NCBI RefSeq assembly: GCF_019703515.2 | Contig: NC_059385.1 | Coordinates: forward strand, 33,094,501-33,158,500 | Reading direction: 5' to 3' | DNA: 64,000 nucleotides | From: Myxocyprinus asiaticus | Lineage: Eukaryota; Chordata; Actinopteri; Cypriniformes; Catostomidae | Shown: positions 1-10,679 of the stretch, piece after piece | Layout of the letters: every line of letters starts with the position of its first letter | How positions within the stretch are numbered: the stretch's first letter is position 1 | The notes under the pieces: generated by a model | The model's database searches: none | Told to the model about the DNA's origin: nothing | What the model saw: only the letters and a program-made list of their open reading frames with translations | Made by a program: the position numbers and the translations under genes

Positions 1-59
1 TTACTTATAAGCATGCAAACCGATTGCCTTAAAAAAGTAAGGTCAACAGTGTAAAAATA

Positions 60-1635
60 CAGGTGCATCTCAATAAATTAGAATGTCGTGGAAAAGTTCA
101 TTTATTTCAGTAATTCAACTCAAATTGTGAAACTCGTGTATTAAATAAATTCAATGCACACAGACTGAAGTAGTTTAAGTCTTTGGTTATTTTAATTGTG
201 ATGATTTTGGCTCACATTTAACAAAAACCCACCAATTCACTATCTCAAAAAATTAGAATACATCATAAGACCAATAAAAAAACATTTTTAGTGAATTGTT
301 GGCCTTCTGGAAAGTATGTTCATTTACTGTATATGTACTCAATACTTGGTAGGGGCTCCTTTTGCTTTAATTACTGCCTCAATTCGGCATGGCATGGAGG
401 TGATCAGTTTGTGGCACTGCTGAGGTGGTATGGAAGCCCAGGTTTCTTTGACAGTGGCCTTCAGCTCATCTGAATTTTTTGGTCTCATGTTTCTCATTTT
501 CCTCTTGACAATACCCCATAGATTCTCTATGGGGTTCAGGTCTGGTGAGTTTGCTGGCCAGTCAAGCACACCAACACCATGGTCATTTAACCAACTTTTG
601 GTGCTTTTGGCAGTGTGGGCAGGTGCCAAATCCTGCTGGAAAATGAAATCAGCATCTTTAAAAAGCTGGTCAGCAGAAGGAAGCATGAAGTGCTCCAAAA
701 GTTCTTGGTAAACGGGTGCAGTGACTTTGGTTTTCAAAAAACACAATGGACCAACACCAGCAGATGACATTGCACCCCAAATCATCACAGACTGTGGAAA
801 CTTAACACTGGACTTCAAACAACTTGGGCTATGAGCTTCTCCACCCTTCCTCCAGACTCTAGGACCTTGGTTTCCAAATGAAATACAAAACTTGCTCTCA
901 TCTGAAAAGAGGACTTTGGACCATTGGGCAACAGTCCAGTTTTTCCTTCTCCTTAGCCCAGGTAAGACGCCTCTGATGTTGTCTGTGGTTCAGGAGTGGC
1001 TTAACAAGAGGAATACGACAACTGTAGTCAAACTCCTTGACATGTCTGTGTGTGGTTGATGCCTTGACACCAGCCTCAGTCCATTCCTTGTGAAGTTCAC
1101 CCAAATTCTTGAATCAATTTTGCTTGACAATCCTCATAAGGCTGCGGTTCTCTCGGTTGGTTGTGCATCTTTTTCTTCCACACTTTTTCCTTCCACTCAA
1201 CTTTCTGTTTACATGCTTGGATACAGCACTCTGAACAGCCAGCTTCTTTGGCAATGAATGTTTGTGGCTTACCCTCCTTGTGAAGTGTGTCAATGATTGT
1301 CTTCTGGACAACTGTCAGATCAGCAGTCTTCCCCATGATTGTGTAGCCTAGTGAACCAAACTGAGAGACCATTTTGAAGGCTCAGGAAACCTTTGCAGGT
1401 GTTTTGAGTTGATTAGCTGATTGGCATGTCACCATATTCTAATTTTTTGAGATAGTGAATTGGTGGGTTTTTGATAAATGTGAGCCAAAATCATCACAAT
1501 TAAAAGAACCAAAGACTTAAACTACTTCAGTCTGTGTGCATTGAATTTATTTAATACACGAGTTTCACAATTTGAGTTGAATTACTGAAATAAATGAACT
1601 TTTCCACGACATTCTAATTTATTGAGATGCACCTG
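60..1635 (-). mobile_element. Tc1/mariner-like transposon, copy 1
   Basis: Terminal inverted repeats of about 201 bp lie at 60-260 and 1435-1635, each beginning CAGGTGCATCTC at the outer end. TA dinucleotides flank both ends (58-59 and 1636-1637), the target duplication expected of Tc1/mariner. The interior carries a broken DD34E transposase on the minus strand. The two repeats are close to identical, so the insertion is not very old, but the transposase frameshifts mean it could move only with help from another copy. Confidence 0.95.
339..1336 (-). pseudogene. Tc1-like DD34E transposase, frameshifted
   Basis: This would cut and paste the surrounding element. Reading begins at the ATG at 1336 (MGKTADL), which starts an N-terminal helix-turn-helix region as in Tc1 proteins. 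The frame breaks near 1100 and again near 940, each by about one base. The catalytic triad is still readable: Asp in a DES motif at 900-902, Asp in QQDLAPAHT at 630-632, and Glu in NPIENLWG at 525-527, with 34 residues between the last two, the DD34E signature. The C-terminal 159 codons are open to the stop at 339. Family assignment is firm; activity of this copy is unlikely. Confidence 0.92.
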
Positions 1636-1835
1636 TATGTTATGGAAATAAATTGCTGATCACTTGGCCATAAATTTAAGCTTTCTAACTATTTTTCTTC
1701 ATGACTTTTATTAATTCTACTTTTGGACTATAAATTTCCAAGTGTCCACTTTCAAAAGAGATCACAATTATGCTTGTAATACAGAGGAATGTACAGCCAC
1801 AAATTTTTGTGTGTGCATTTTTGTGTAAATAACAC

Positions 1836-2256
1836 TTAAAGGTGCTGTAACAAATTTAGCATTCTGAAGCTTTCACGTTTCTGAGCCGTTGAATTAACCA
1901 AGCCCCTCATTTGAAAACCCCGCCCTCCAAAGATAATTTTGAGACCAAAACCGAACAAAAGAGCAGCATTGTTTGTTCCTGTGGCTGTCAAATTCAACAG
2001 TGGCAAAATAGCACCCTCAACTGACAAACATTGTGAATCATAGCCTCAATGATTCGCTTCAAATACACACAATGAAAATTAGCAAAATGATTGACACATT
2101 TTTGTTTGCTATTTACAAAGTCTATAGCTGTCACAGAGACCGGTGAGATATCTCAGGACACTTATTTAATTAATATCTTTAAGGGATTAGGAAAAAAAAT
2201 TCTATACTTTTCCATAAAAAAAATTAATAAAAAAAAATCGCTTGCAGCACCTTTAA
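1836..2256. mobile_element. Small non-autonomous DNA transposon (MITE)
   Basis: A 421-bp block is bounded by inverted ends TTAAAGGTGCTGTAA (1836-1850) and TTGCAGCACCTTTAA (2242-2256), which pair at 14 of 15 positions. CAC precedes and follows the block, a possible 3-bp target duplication. No coding sequence is supported inside. The superfamily cannot be told from the ends alone. Confidence 0.7.
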
Positions 2257-2260
2257 CACT

Positions 2261-2335
2261 GACTACATTGTTCTGGAAAAAGAAAGTGTCTGACCAGTGA
2301 CTAGATTGTTCTGGAAAAAGAAAGTGTTTGACCAG
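2261..2335. repeat. Two-copy tandem duplication, about 38 bp
   Basis: The segment 2261-2298 is repeated almost exactly at 2299-2335 (GACTACATTGTTCTGG against GACTAGATTGTTCTGG and onward). It sits directly beside the MITE right end, suggesting replication slippage there. Confidence 0.8.
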
Positions 2336-2439
2336 CTATTATGACCGTTTGGATGAAGGTGAGGTGATAAGGTGACAAAATATGTGAAGTATACTAGATT
2401 TTACTAGGTAATTTTATGCACTGGTCACCCATCAAATTC

Positions 2440-2545
2440 TAAAAGTGTCCCACAAGCTTTGTAATTTGAGTATCCCTGCTTTCTGAAAAGCTGCTTTGAA
2501 ACAATGTGTATTGTGGAAAGTGCTATACAAATAAAGTCCTGTAAA
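2440..2545 (+). repeat. Fragment resembling a fish LINE/SINE 3' tail
   Basis: The stretch with GCTGCTTTGAAACAATGTG and then CTATACAAATAAAG resembles, from memory, the conserved 3' tail shared by fish L2-type LINEs and their SINEs. No tRNA-like head is visible upstream, so it is a truncated copy at best. The surrounding 2340-2560 holds no supported gene. Confidence 0.3.
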
Positions 2546-2566
2546 CATCAAAACTAAGCCATCCTG

Positions 2567-2923
2567 TTAGAGGATGCATGATGTGTGCGATGCCATTCTT
2601 GGACATGCAAGCTCACCATGGCTCATAAAACAAGTTTTGTTATCTGACACTACCTTCTCTGGTATTCCATGCTGACTGAAACTTTTCCTCAGGCATGTGG
2701 AGTTATTTAGTGTAGATGCATCAATCCATTTTGAATAAGCAGCAACCAAGATGACAAACATCTTTCCCATATGGGCCCACATAGTCAGTATGAATTTGTC
2801 TCCATGGCTTTTCTGTGCACTCCCAGAGGTGTAAATGTGTCCCTGCCAGGAGAGCTCTGTTCTCTTGATAAGTTGAGCAGGGTAACTATTGCCTCCATCA
2901 GTGTCTAATTTGGGCTCCCACAC
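2567..2923 (-). pseudogene. Ty3/gypsy-type integrase core fragment
   Basis: The minus-strand frame reads like the integrase core that inserts LTR-retrotransposon DNA: a GHIY-type segment, then AAYSKWIDA where a D-x-HSKW motif is expected, then LRKSFSQHGIPEKVVSDNK, matching the 'HG.P...VSDN' motif with the second Asp present. The first catalytic Asp position reads Ala, and after the SDN motif the frame shifts so that the downstream region continues in another frame. Only about 120 codons remain, with no LTR, protease or reverse transcriptase nearby, so this is an orphan, inactive fragment. Confidence 0.75.
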
Positions 2924-2978
2924 AAAACTTCTAGACCACCCTTTAATTTGTGTAATACCTTAGAGAGAATGATGAAGC

Positions 2979-3170
2979 TGCTTTAAAGGGTTAGTTTACC
3001 CAAAAATAAAAATTAATGTATTATTTACTCACCCTTATCTTGTTCTAAACCAATTTGACTTTCTTTTTTGGTACACAAAGATAAAAATAAAAGATAAATT
3101 CTGCTCAGTAATGTCATACAATGGCAGTGAACTGTGATCACCTCTTCAAGCTTTAAAGGATGCAAAAGTA
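2979..3170 (+). repeat. Short interspersed repeat of cyprinid type
   Basis: The block starts TTTAAAGGGTTAGTTTACCC and continues with ATTTACTCACCC and a segment ending in a CTTTCTT(T) tract. It is the same family as the foldback repeat at 63369-64000, which carries the matching ATTTACTCACCCTCATGCC segment. It is very common in carp-family genomes as I recall. The stretch 3171-3457 to its right shows nothing recognisable. Confidence 0.6.
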
Positions 3171-3457
3171 TAATTCAGAAGTCTAATAAATGATTAAATG
3201 TGACTCATGCCTTGTTTTGAAGGTATATGATAAGGTTTGGTTAGAAACAAAGTTAAATCTAATTTACTATTTAGTAAAAATTTTGATTGACTGTTGCTCT
3301 TCTGTGCGCATTCATGAGACTGCACAAGAGCAGCAGTTACACTGCCCCCACTTACGAGATGGGGCGTTCAAGTAAAAACTAGCTTGTTTGGTACAATCGG
3401 ACCATCACAGACTTATTAACAACAGAGAACACAACACAGCTGCACACAATCCAGAGT

Positions 3458-3845
3458 GTCATGGTTACTTGTGTAACCTCCATTCCCTGATGGAGGGAAC
3501 GAGACGTTGTGTCGATGTAGTGACACTAGGGGTCACTCTTGGGAGCCCGAGACACCTCTGGTCTTTGATAAATGGCCAATGAAAATTGGCGAGTGGTATT
3601 TGCATGCCATTCCCCCGGACATACGGGTATAAAAGGAGCTGGTATGCAACCACTCATTCAGGTTTTATGCTGAGGAGCCGATATAAGGTCCGGGCATTTC
3701 AGCGGGTAGTTCAGCGTTGTGGCAGGAGGGACACAACGTCTTGTTCCCTCCATCAGGGAACGGAGGATACACAAGTAACCATGACGTTCCCTATCTATCA
3801 CTCACTCTACGTTGTGTTGATGTAGTGACACTAGGGGTCCCTATA
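3458..3845. repeat. DIRS copy A left (3') terminal region with inverted repeat
   Basis: Holds the inverted counterpart of the right end (GTGACACTAGGGGTCACTC onward to CAACCACTCATTCAG, 3521-3663), followed by a second short inverted copy around 3690-3840 with CATCAGGGAACGGAGG. The internal hairpin CCCTGATGGAGGGAACGAGAC / CTTGTTCCCTCCATCAGGG (about 3486-3506 and 3740-3760) fits the internal complementary region DIRS elements use in replication. Confidence 0.8.
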
Positions 3846-4619
3846 CGAAAGCCACAATTGGCTGAACTGTGTTACATGAACTGGCGGTGTGTGGTGGGCA
3901 GACTACTGTGTGCCTCATAGCCAGCACACCAGGTCGACACGTAACCTCCCCCAACATATTTATGAGTGTCGAACGGCCCTTTTTGGGGACAAGTCGACTA
4001 CCCAAAAGATAGAGACAGGCTTAACCCAGTCGTGGCCTCTTTTCCCCTTCTTTTTTTCCACTCTCTAAAAAAGAAGGGGGATTATCCGACTGGGCTGCCA
4101 GGTCTAGTTGGGGGGTGTCCCTCCCAAAGGGAAGACACTGCGGAGACCACACCTGCCAAAAGAGAGGGGGGGATATTTAAGTAGAAAAATACGTCACATG
4201 GTCTTTCCAACCATGTGGGTAGTCTTCAAGGTAGATCCTGCCCAATGGGGGAGGAGTTACTACAAACATGGAGACTGGGGCAGAGGGGCTCTGCCCAAGG
4301 AAGACGCAGTTTGCCAACAGGAAAACGAATTAGCAGAAGATAAATAATCGCATGGGGTTAGCCTTACAGGGAACCGCCGCATGCAGAGCACCTACCCCAG
4401 AACAGGGCTCTTAGCGCGTGTACTGGGCCGGCAGTGAGTCTCTCCGAAAACTCGACTGCCACAGGGCTCGGAGGAAGTCAACCAGGGAACAAAGTTTGTG
4501 AACACTACTGGGATTAATGGCGCATGTCTTCAGCTCCAAGGGAGGTGGAAAGCACTATGTGCAAGCGATACTCCCGGCCAGCTATCCCGGGCTTATCCGC
4601 TTGTGTTGCGTGCCACTAC

Positions 4620-5530
4620 CTGGAACGAAAAGAACCTTGCACAGGTGTTGGGTGTTGCCCAGCCCGCTGCTCTGCAAATGTCTGTTAGAGAGGCACCCCT
4701 GGCCAGGGCCCAGGGAGCCGCTACACCCCTGGTAGAATGGGCTTGTAGCCCTACCAGGGGCGGCATGTCCTAGGCGACATATGCCATAGTTATGGCATCA
4801 ATGAGCCAGTGGCCAATCCTCTGCTTGAAGACAGCGCTTCCTTTCCGCTGTGCACCAAAGCAGACAAAGAGCTGATCAGAGATTCTAAAGCTCTGCGTGC
4901 GATCCAAATAGATGCGTAAAGCACACACCGGACACAGTGACGACAGGGCTGGATCTGCCTCCTCCTGGGGCAGCGCTTGCAGGTTCACCACCTGGTCCCT
5001 AAAGGGGTGGTGGGAACCTTGGGCACATAGCCCAGTCAGGGTCTCAGGATCACGTGACAGTAACCTGGACCGAACTCCAGGCACGTTTCGCTGACAGAGA
5101 ATGCTTGCAGGTCACCTACTCTCTTGATGGAAGTGAGCGCAGTCAGGAGGGCAGTCTTCAAGGAAAGTGCCTTAAGCTCGGCTGACTGCAAAGGCTCAAA
5201 GGGGGCTCTTTGTAGACCCTGAAGAACTACGGAGAGGTCCGATGAGGGAACAAGGTGTGGTCTGGAGGGATTCAGCCTCCTGGTGCCTCTTAGGAACCTG
5301 ATGATCAGGTCGTGCTTCCCTAAGGACTTACCATCGACTGCGTCGTGGTGTGCTGCTATGGCAGCAACGTACACCTTCAAGGTGGAAGGGGACAGCCTCC
5401 CTTCCAACCTCTCCTGCAGGAAGGAAAGCACTGATCCAACTGCGCATCTCTGGGGGTCTTCTCGACCGGAAGAACACCACTTAGCGAACAGACACCACTT
5501 AAAAGGCATACAGGTGCCTCGTAGAGGGGG
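4620..5530 (-). pseudogene. DIRS tyrosine recombinase, copy A
   Basis: The enzyme would integrate the circular DIRS DNA by tyrosine-recombinase chemistry. Minus-strand frames show the N-terminal SAM-like domain (FLQERLEGRLSPSTLKVY near 5420), then the catalytic domain with Arg in TSIKRVGDLQ (about 5120-5150) and the HxxR box AHSTRGVAA near 4720. A frameshift separates the halves near 5040-5084, a stop interrupts at 4770-4772, and the end carrying the tyrosine is altered near 4640. It lies downstream of the RT/RNase H region, the normal DIRS order. Copy C has the better recombinase. Confidence 0.88.
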
Positions 5531-5602
5531 CCCTAGCCTGAGTGATCGTGTCTAACACTGCAGGTGGTAGTCCGCTTAGGTCTTCTGCATCCCATCCAGG
5601 GG

Positions 5603-7106
5603 TCAGACATGGAGATTCCAGAGGTCTGGGCACGGGTGCCAGATGGTGCCCCGTCCCTGAGAAAGAAAGTCCTTCCTCAGGGGAATTCGCCAGGGGGGAG
5701 CTGTCGCAAGGAGCGTGAGGTCCGAGAACCACGTCTGGGTGGGCCAGTAGGGTACTACCAGGATGACCTGCTCCTTGTCCTCCCTGACCTTGCACAGGGT
5801 CTGTGCAAGCAGGCTCACTGGGGAAAACGCATATTTGCGCATGCCAGGGGGCCAGCTGTGTGCCCACAACTCGAGGCAGTTGATGTGCCAATGCAGTCAC
5901 GGACCTGTCCAGAGGCCGGCGGCTGCGTGCCCACTGCAAACAGCGCCCCAGCCCGTTTTGGAGGCATCTGTCCTGACCATGACGTGCCTGGAGACCAGTT
6001 CTAGAGGAACACCTGCCCGTAGAAATGAGAGGTCGGTCCAAGGGCTGAAAAGACGGTGGCAGACCGGCGTGATGACCACGCGACGTGTCCCATGGCGCCA
6101 TGCCCATCTCGGGACTCGAGTCTGGAGCCAGTGCTGAAGTGGCCTCATATGCATCAACCCGAGCAGGGTGGCCACCGCCAAGGATGCCATATGCCCCAGG
6201 AGCCTCTGAAAAATTTCAGTGGAACCGCTGTTTTCTGTTTGAACGCCTTCAAACAGGCCAGCACCTACTGGGCGCGCTCATTCATAAGGCGCACCGTCAA
6301 GGAGACTGAGTCCAACTCCAAACTGAGAAAAGAGATGCTCTGAACTGGGAGGAGCTTGCTCTTTTCCCAGTTGACCCGAAGCCCTAGTCGGCTGAGGTGT
6401 GAGAGCACCAGGTCCCTGTGTGCGCACAACATGTCTTGAGAATGAGATAGGATTAACCAGTCATCGAGATAGTTGAGAATGCGAATGCCCACCTCCCTTA
6501 ACGGGGCAAGTGCAGCCTCTGTGACCTTCGTAAAAACGCACCGTAAAAGGTAGCAGCGTTTTCGTCCTTCACCAAGGTGAAGTGGACACCGCTGAACCTG
6601 GGCAGATGCCCGGCAAAGTGAATTGCGCAGCCGAGTCGGACGGTCCGGACCAGCCCTCGCGACGGATTGGAAAGCGCAAGCCATGCGTCCAAGTTCCGCG
6701 CAAGGGGGACCAAAGGGACAACGTCATCGGACGTACCGGCAGGTGGGGCCTCGCGGCGGGGCGGAGCTCGAGGTGCCACACCACGTCGTGGCCGTGCTGA
6801 GTCTAAGGACATCGAAGCACTTACCTGGATCCTTGTGACCACCCCTGGAACAGCCTGGATGGGGGAGGAAGAGGCCTGTCCTCGTGACCCATGGAGACTG
6901 TCACATCGGGGGCAGATTTGTGCCACAGCTGGGCACTCAGGGGCGGGAGACCACCGCTGGAGCGCCAAACCTGCCAAATAGAGTGGTGGACGGTGGTCGT
7001 GATGACGGCTGTGCACACCGGATATGTACCCAGGGAACAAGGAAACCACTCTTGCTGAGCTCTTGAGTACTGCAGCCACTTGGGCATGCAGCGCAATTAA
7101 ATGCAA
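5603..7106 (-). pseudogene. DIRS reverse transcriptase / RNase H, copy A
   Basis: Minus-strand frames carry the polymerase: a leader with HFTLVKDENAATFYG near 6540, the catalytic RILNYLDDWLIL box (YxDD type) near 6480, and a thumb region to about 6265. RNase H follows with VRTDASKTGWGAVCSG near 5950, and a connection region with PPGMRKYAFSPVSLL near 5840. The finger-palm part that should precede the YLDD box is deleted: text goes from the leader straight into sequence just before the box. At least two frameshifts also occur, so no enzyme can be made. Confidence 0.88.
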
Positions 7107-7393
7107 AAGGTAACAAAAAGATGGAGAGATCTGCTTACCAGCTCCAGAGCAGCGGGTTTCGTTGTCCCTGGGTTACCCTTCTCAAGGGCGCTTTGAAGCC
7201 TTTCACGGGTTCTGGGCGGCCACAAGACGGGTGGCGTCTGCTTCCTGCGGTGGGCTCCATGCCGGGGCCAGGCCGAAGGGGCGGGCTGCGGCGGAGCCAG
7301 TGCAGTCACCACAGGGGGATGCTCTTGGCGATGAGTAGACGGGGTGCGGGATCTTGAGCCACGCCGGGGCAGGATATGCCGGCTAGCATCCGT

Positions 7394-8847
7394 CTACTGC
7401 TCCACCATCGAAAACTGCTGGGCAAAGTCCTCGATGGTGTCGCCGAATAGGCCCGCCTGGGAAATGGGGGCAGCAAGGAATCGTGTCTTTTCGGCCTCAC
7501 CCATCTCGACCAGGTTGAGCCAAAGGTGACGCTCCTGGACCACTAGTGTGGCCATCGTCCACCCGAGAGACCGCGCCGTGACCTCCGTCGCTCGGAGAGG
7601 GAGTTCGGTCGCCGAGCGCAGTTCCTGCATCAATCCCGGTGTGGAACTACCCTCGTGCAGTTCCTTTAGCACCTTGGCGGACTAGCAGGAGAGCCATGGC
7701 ATGCAGAGTGGAGGCGGCTTGTCCAGCGGCACCATAGGCCTTGGCCATCAGAGATGACGTAAATCTACAGGCCTTGGACGGGGGCTTTGGGCACCCACGC
7801 CAGGTGGCGGCACTCTGCAGGCATAGGTGCACCGCGAGCGCCTTTATCCACAGGGGGATTGCCGAATAGCCCTTGGCTACCCCACCATCAAGGGTAGTGA
7901 GGGTGGGGAAGCTGAAAAGGGACCGGGCAGTAAAAAGTGCCTCCCGTGACCTTGTCAGCTCTTCATGCACTTCCAGGAAGAAAGGAACAGGGGCGGGGCG
8001 TGGCTGTGAGCGGCGCCGCAAGCCCAGGAACCTATCACCGAGCCGCGAGGGTTCAGGGAAGAACAGTGAGTTCCACTCTTGCCGACGCACGCAGCTGCCC
8101 GGGAAAGCATGTCGTCATCTCCGTGTCAGCCTGTGACTGGGCAATCGTCCCCGAAGGGAGCAGCCCAGCTGAGGCTTCCGACTGGATGAGCCCACTCTCC
8201 GATGCTGCGCTCGAGAGCTCATCACTTTCACAGGCTCCGATTAAGAGGTCGAACTCATCGTGAGACGAGCCGGCGGACTCATCCGGAAGCCCGATTGGGG
8301 CAGACGAGCGTGCTGGGGAATGGGAGGTCTGCGGGGGGATACCCGGTGGAGGCGGTCCCATTGGGGTCCCCAAATCGCCCCCAGTGCTAGCCACGCTGGC
8401 CTCATACCCGTGGGTAAAAGGACAGATGCGGGAAGCCTCTGGGGTGGCTTGTTTTCTTACGAAGGTGAGCCGTGACCACAATGTTGCCATGGACTTATCC
8501 TCACAATGAGAACATGACTATCCACGAACGCTGTCTCCACGTGAGCAGTGCCCAGACACGAAAGACAGTGATCGTGACCGTCAGAAGGTGAGAGATAACG
8601 AGTGCAACCAGGAATAACACACAATTGGAAAAGCATCTTTACAAAGACGCGTCTTTAAAAAGACGTTCCGTGTGTGCCGCTCTTTTAGAGAAATATACTC
8701 TTTTAGACAAATATACTCTTTTATTTCTGCCGAAGCACCCAGGGGCATTCTCTGCAGTGCACCAGTGCAGAGGGGGGAGAAGCCGCTGAAATGCGCCATC
8801 AGATCCAGCAGAGGTGAATGAACAGTAGTATTCAGCTCAGTGAACAT
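7394..8847 (-). pseudogene. DIRS gag-like region, copy A
   Basis: Three overlapping minus-strand frames together cover a DIRS gag-like structural protein. The start near 8847 (MFTELNTTVHSPLL) lies downstream of the TATA box in the terminal repeat. Later segments EVHEELTRSREALF, LTTLDGGVAKGYSAIP and VVQERHLWLNLVEM match the same positions of copy C. Frame changes occur near 8070 and 7660. The protein would package element RNA; it is broken here. Confidence 0.8.
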
Positions 8848-8872
8848 TACCGTTCGGCTCCGAAGAGAAAAT

Positions 8873-9057
8873 CTGAATGAGTGGTTGCATACCAGCTCCT
8901 TTTATACCCGTATGTCCGGGGGAGTGGCATGCAAATACCACTCGCCAATTTTCATTGGCCTTTTATCAAAGACAAGAGGTGTCTCGGGCTCCCAAGAGTG
9001 ACCCCTAGTGTCACTACATCGACACAACGTCGAGTGAGTGACAGATAGGGAACTTAC
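8873..9057 (-). repeat. DIRS copy A right (5') inverted terminal repeat
   Basis: Reads on the minus strand GTTCCCTATCTGTCACTCAC onward and is the reverse complement of the left terminal repeat at 3505-3663. It carries the element promoter (TATA box at 8899-8906) just upstream of the gag-like start. Confidence 0.85.
8899..8906 (-). promoter_or_regulatory. TATA box of DIRS copy A
   Basis: TATAAAAG on the minus strand inside the 5' terminal repeat. The same octamer stands in the same context in copy B (21668-21675), supporting a conserved promoter. Confidence 0.6.
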
Positions 9058-9274
9058 AATACATGAAGCGTTTGAAGTTGAAGAGAAGATACATTTCTAT
9101 GTCCAGCCTTATTTGTATGAACCGGAATATGGAGAAATCGAACTGAGAGAGATTGAAGAGCTGCACATGCACAAAGAAGCCACAGTAAGACAAAGAGTAC
9201 AGGAGACTGCAGTGTTTTTGAGGTTTAAGATGTGTTCTCCAGAGCTGGCCCTGCCTAATAAGCAACATATGTGA
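9038..9274 (+). CDS. Unrecognised small ORF, 78 codons, abutting DIRS copy A
   Basis: The frame starts inside the DIRS end, so only codons from about 9060 on are outside the element. That part is acidic and helix-like, with VQPYLYEPEYGEIELREIEEL followed by a basic-acidic stretch, then a stop at 9272. The 'QPYLYEPEY' piece recalls, weakly, N-terminal segments of small fish zinc-binding proteins of the P2X7-C-terminal-like type, but no cysteine cluster follows. It may be an exon remnant or part of another transposon. No function is claimed. Confidence 0.25.
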   Translation: MTDRELTIHEAFEVEEKIHFYVQPYLYEPEYGEIELREIEELHMHKEATVRQRVQETAVFLRFKMCSPELALPNKQHM

Positions 9275-9950
9275 CTGCATAGGGCCCCCACTGCCACCAG
9301 GGGCTCCCCTACCACTGGTTCAGTATAGCCATATAATTATTTGCATTAAGTGAAAATAGCACTGGGCACACAGAACAGCTACATGCATGCCAATAGTCTG
9401 ATAAAACCTTTCAAAACTATTAAAAATATTGCATATGCTTTGAAGAAAAGACATTAAGAGATAAGAATGTGAATTTGATCTCCCTCAGCCTAAGATCTGA
9501 TGTGGCGACATTAGTAAGACAACTGGTTAGTGTGGGCGATCTGGGTTTTAGTCCACCTTTTGCCAATTTCAGTATTTTCCCCTTATTGATCTATGTAAGC
9601 AAAGACATACAGTATACACCATTGGAAAATCACTTATTTTATATAAAATTGAAAACAAAGGTCTAAATAAAGTGTCTAATGGGACTGTGATATCACTGAA
9701 AATAAACACGGCATTTTCGTCATAATCACTACTAAAGGTTAGGCAGTGCAGAGAAGGGAGTGGATGGGTGCACGCACGCCTTTCCCGGTATGAAACGTGT
9801 GGTTGGCGGCTTTTTCTAGCAGCTCGGCATCTCACGGGCCAGAGGAACGAGGGTCGCAGTAACACATTTTCTGGACCTGAAGAAACCGCTCTCTCTAAAG
9901 CTGCTCTCAGCATTTGAAAACAACAGTGACAAGGTACCATTATGTGACAC
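9275..9950. other. Non-coding stretch, nothing recognised
   Basis: Both strands lack a frame with protein-like composition or an element boundary I can name. It runs from the end of the small ORF to a dispersed AT-rich repeat. Confidence 0.4.
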
Positions 9951-9954
9951 ATCA

Positions 9955-10330
9955 GGTGCGTTTAGACATGTGGCATTTAACAAAAATTATTATTTTTTTT
10001 TATGTGTGTGTATTTGATAGATTTGTATTTTTAAACAGATTTTGTGTTCTGAATTTTTTTAGAGGTGAAATTAGCTGTAAATATTCAGATTATAAACTTA
10101 CATCTGAAAGACAAATTCAATATTTTAAAATTCAATATAGAATTCAATATTCTAACATTTAAAACGCAGAAATTCAGATCTTACAGAAAGTAGGCCAGAG
10201 GTCAAGCATCCGGGTTCCACAGGGAAAAGTAGAGGGTTTCAGAAAAGTCAAACTGAGCATTTTGGCCAATCACAGAGCTAGAATGACAATTCCAGCATTT
10301 GCAGTGAAAACGTAAAATGTTATATATATA
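9955..10330 (+). repeat. AT-rich dispersed repeat, forward copy
   Basis: The block from GTGCGTTTAGACATGTGGC to AAAACGTAAAATGTTATATA is the reverse complement of 55940-56300. Matching landmarks include TTTTTTTAGAGGTGAAATTAG and TTGGCCAATCACAGAG with the counterparts at the other site. In both places the same end abuts an AT dinucleotide run, probably because the element targets TA-rich sequence. Confidence 0.7.
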
Positions 10331-10439
10331 TCAAGTACCCATGACCTGTATGTATTGAACCATTTCAATGAATTAGTTTAGACACCTGCAGATAGAATCC
10401 AGACATCAGAAAATGTTCAGTCTAAACAAGTTTTCTTCC

Positions 10440-10665
10440 ACTTTACCCAGCTAACAATGACCTATTGGTCCACCTGCGTTTTTTGGTCCTCCGTCGGCCG
10501 ACCACCGGCAAGCCGACCGTCGGCAAGCACTCCTCAGACCACTAGCATTTTTTGGGCGGCACGTCGCCAGTGGCATGCCACGGTTGGGCCTCCGTCGGCA
10601 GACCACTGGCTAGATGATGGCAATTCGGTCCACTGTGGGAGGCCACTAGTTACATGCTACTAATG
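10440..10665. other. GC-rich block with internal repeats
   Basis: An abrupt GC-rich segment within AT-rich DNA. CCTCCGTCGGC and GACCACTGGC/GACCACCGGC recur in it, suggesting an old minisatellite or element core. A 68-codon frame runs across it but has no recognisable motif. Confidence 0.35.
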
Positions 10666-10679
10666 CAGAATTCATGTTT

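Larger units (their letters stand above)
3458..9057 (-). mobile_element. DIRS-type tyrosine-recombinase retrotransposon, copy A
   Basis: A GC-rich 5.6-kb element read on the minus strand: promoter-bearing terminal repeat at the right, then gag-like, reverse transcriptase/RNase H and tyrosine recombinase remnants, then a terminal region at the left. Its two ends are inverted copies of each other (about 3505-3663 against 8873-9040), as in DIRS elements and unlike LTR elements. It has no integrase or protease. It is the most complete of three related copies (others at 21521-25743 and 44148-48313). All coding parts are broken. Confidence 0.9.

Noticed and set aside
4498..7357. Many plus-strand ORFs across DIRS copy A
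   Set aside because: They are antisense shadows of the GC-rich minus-strand DIRS genes.
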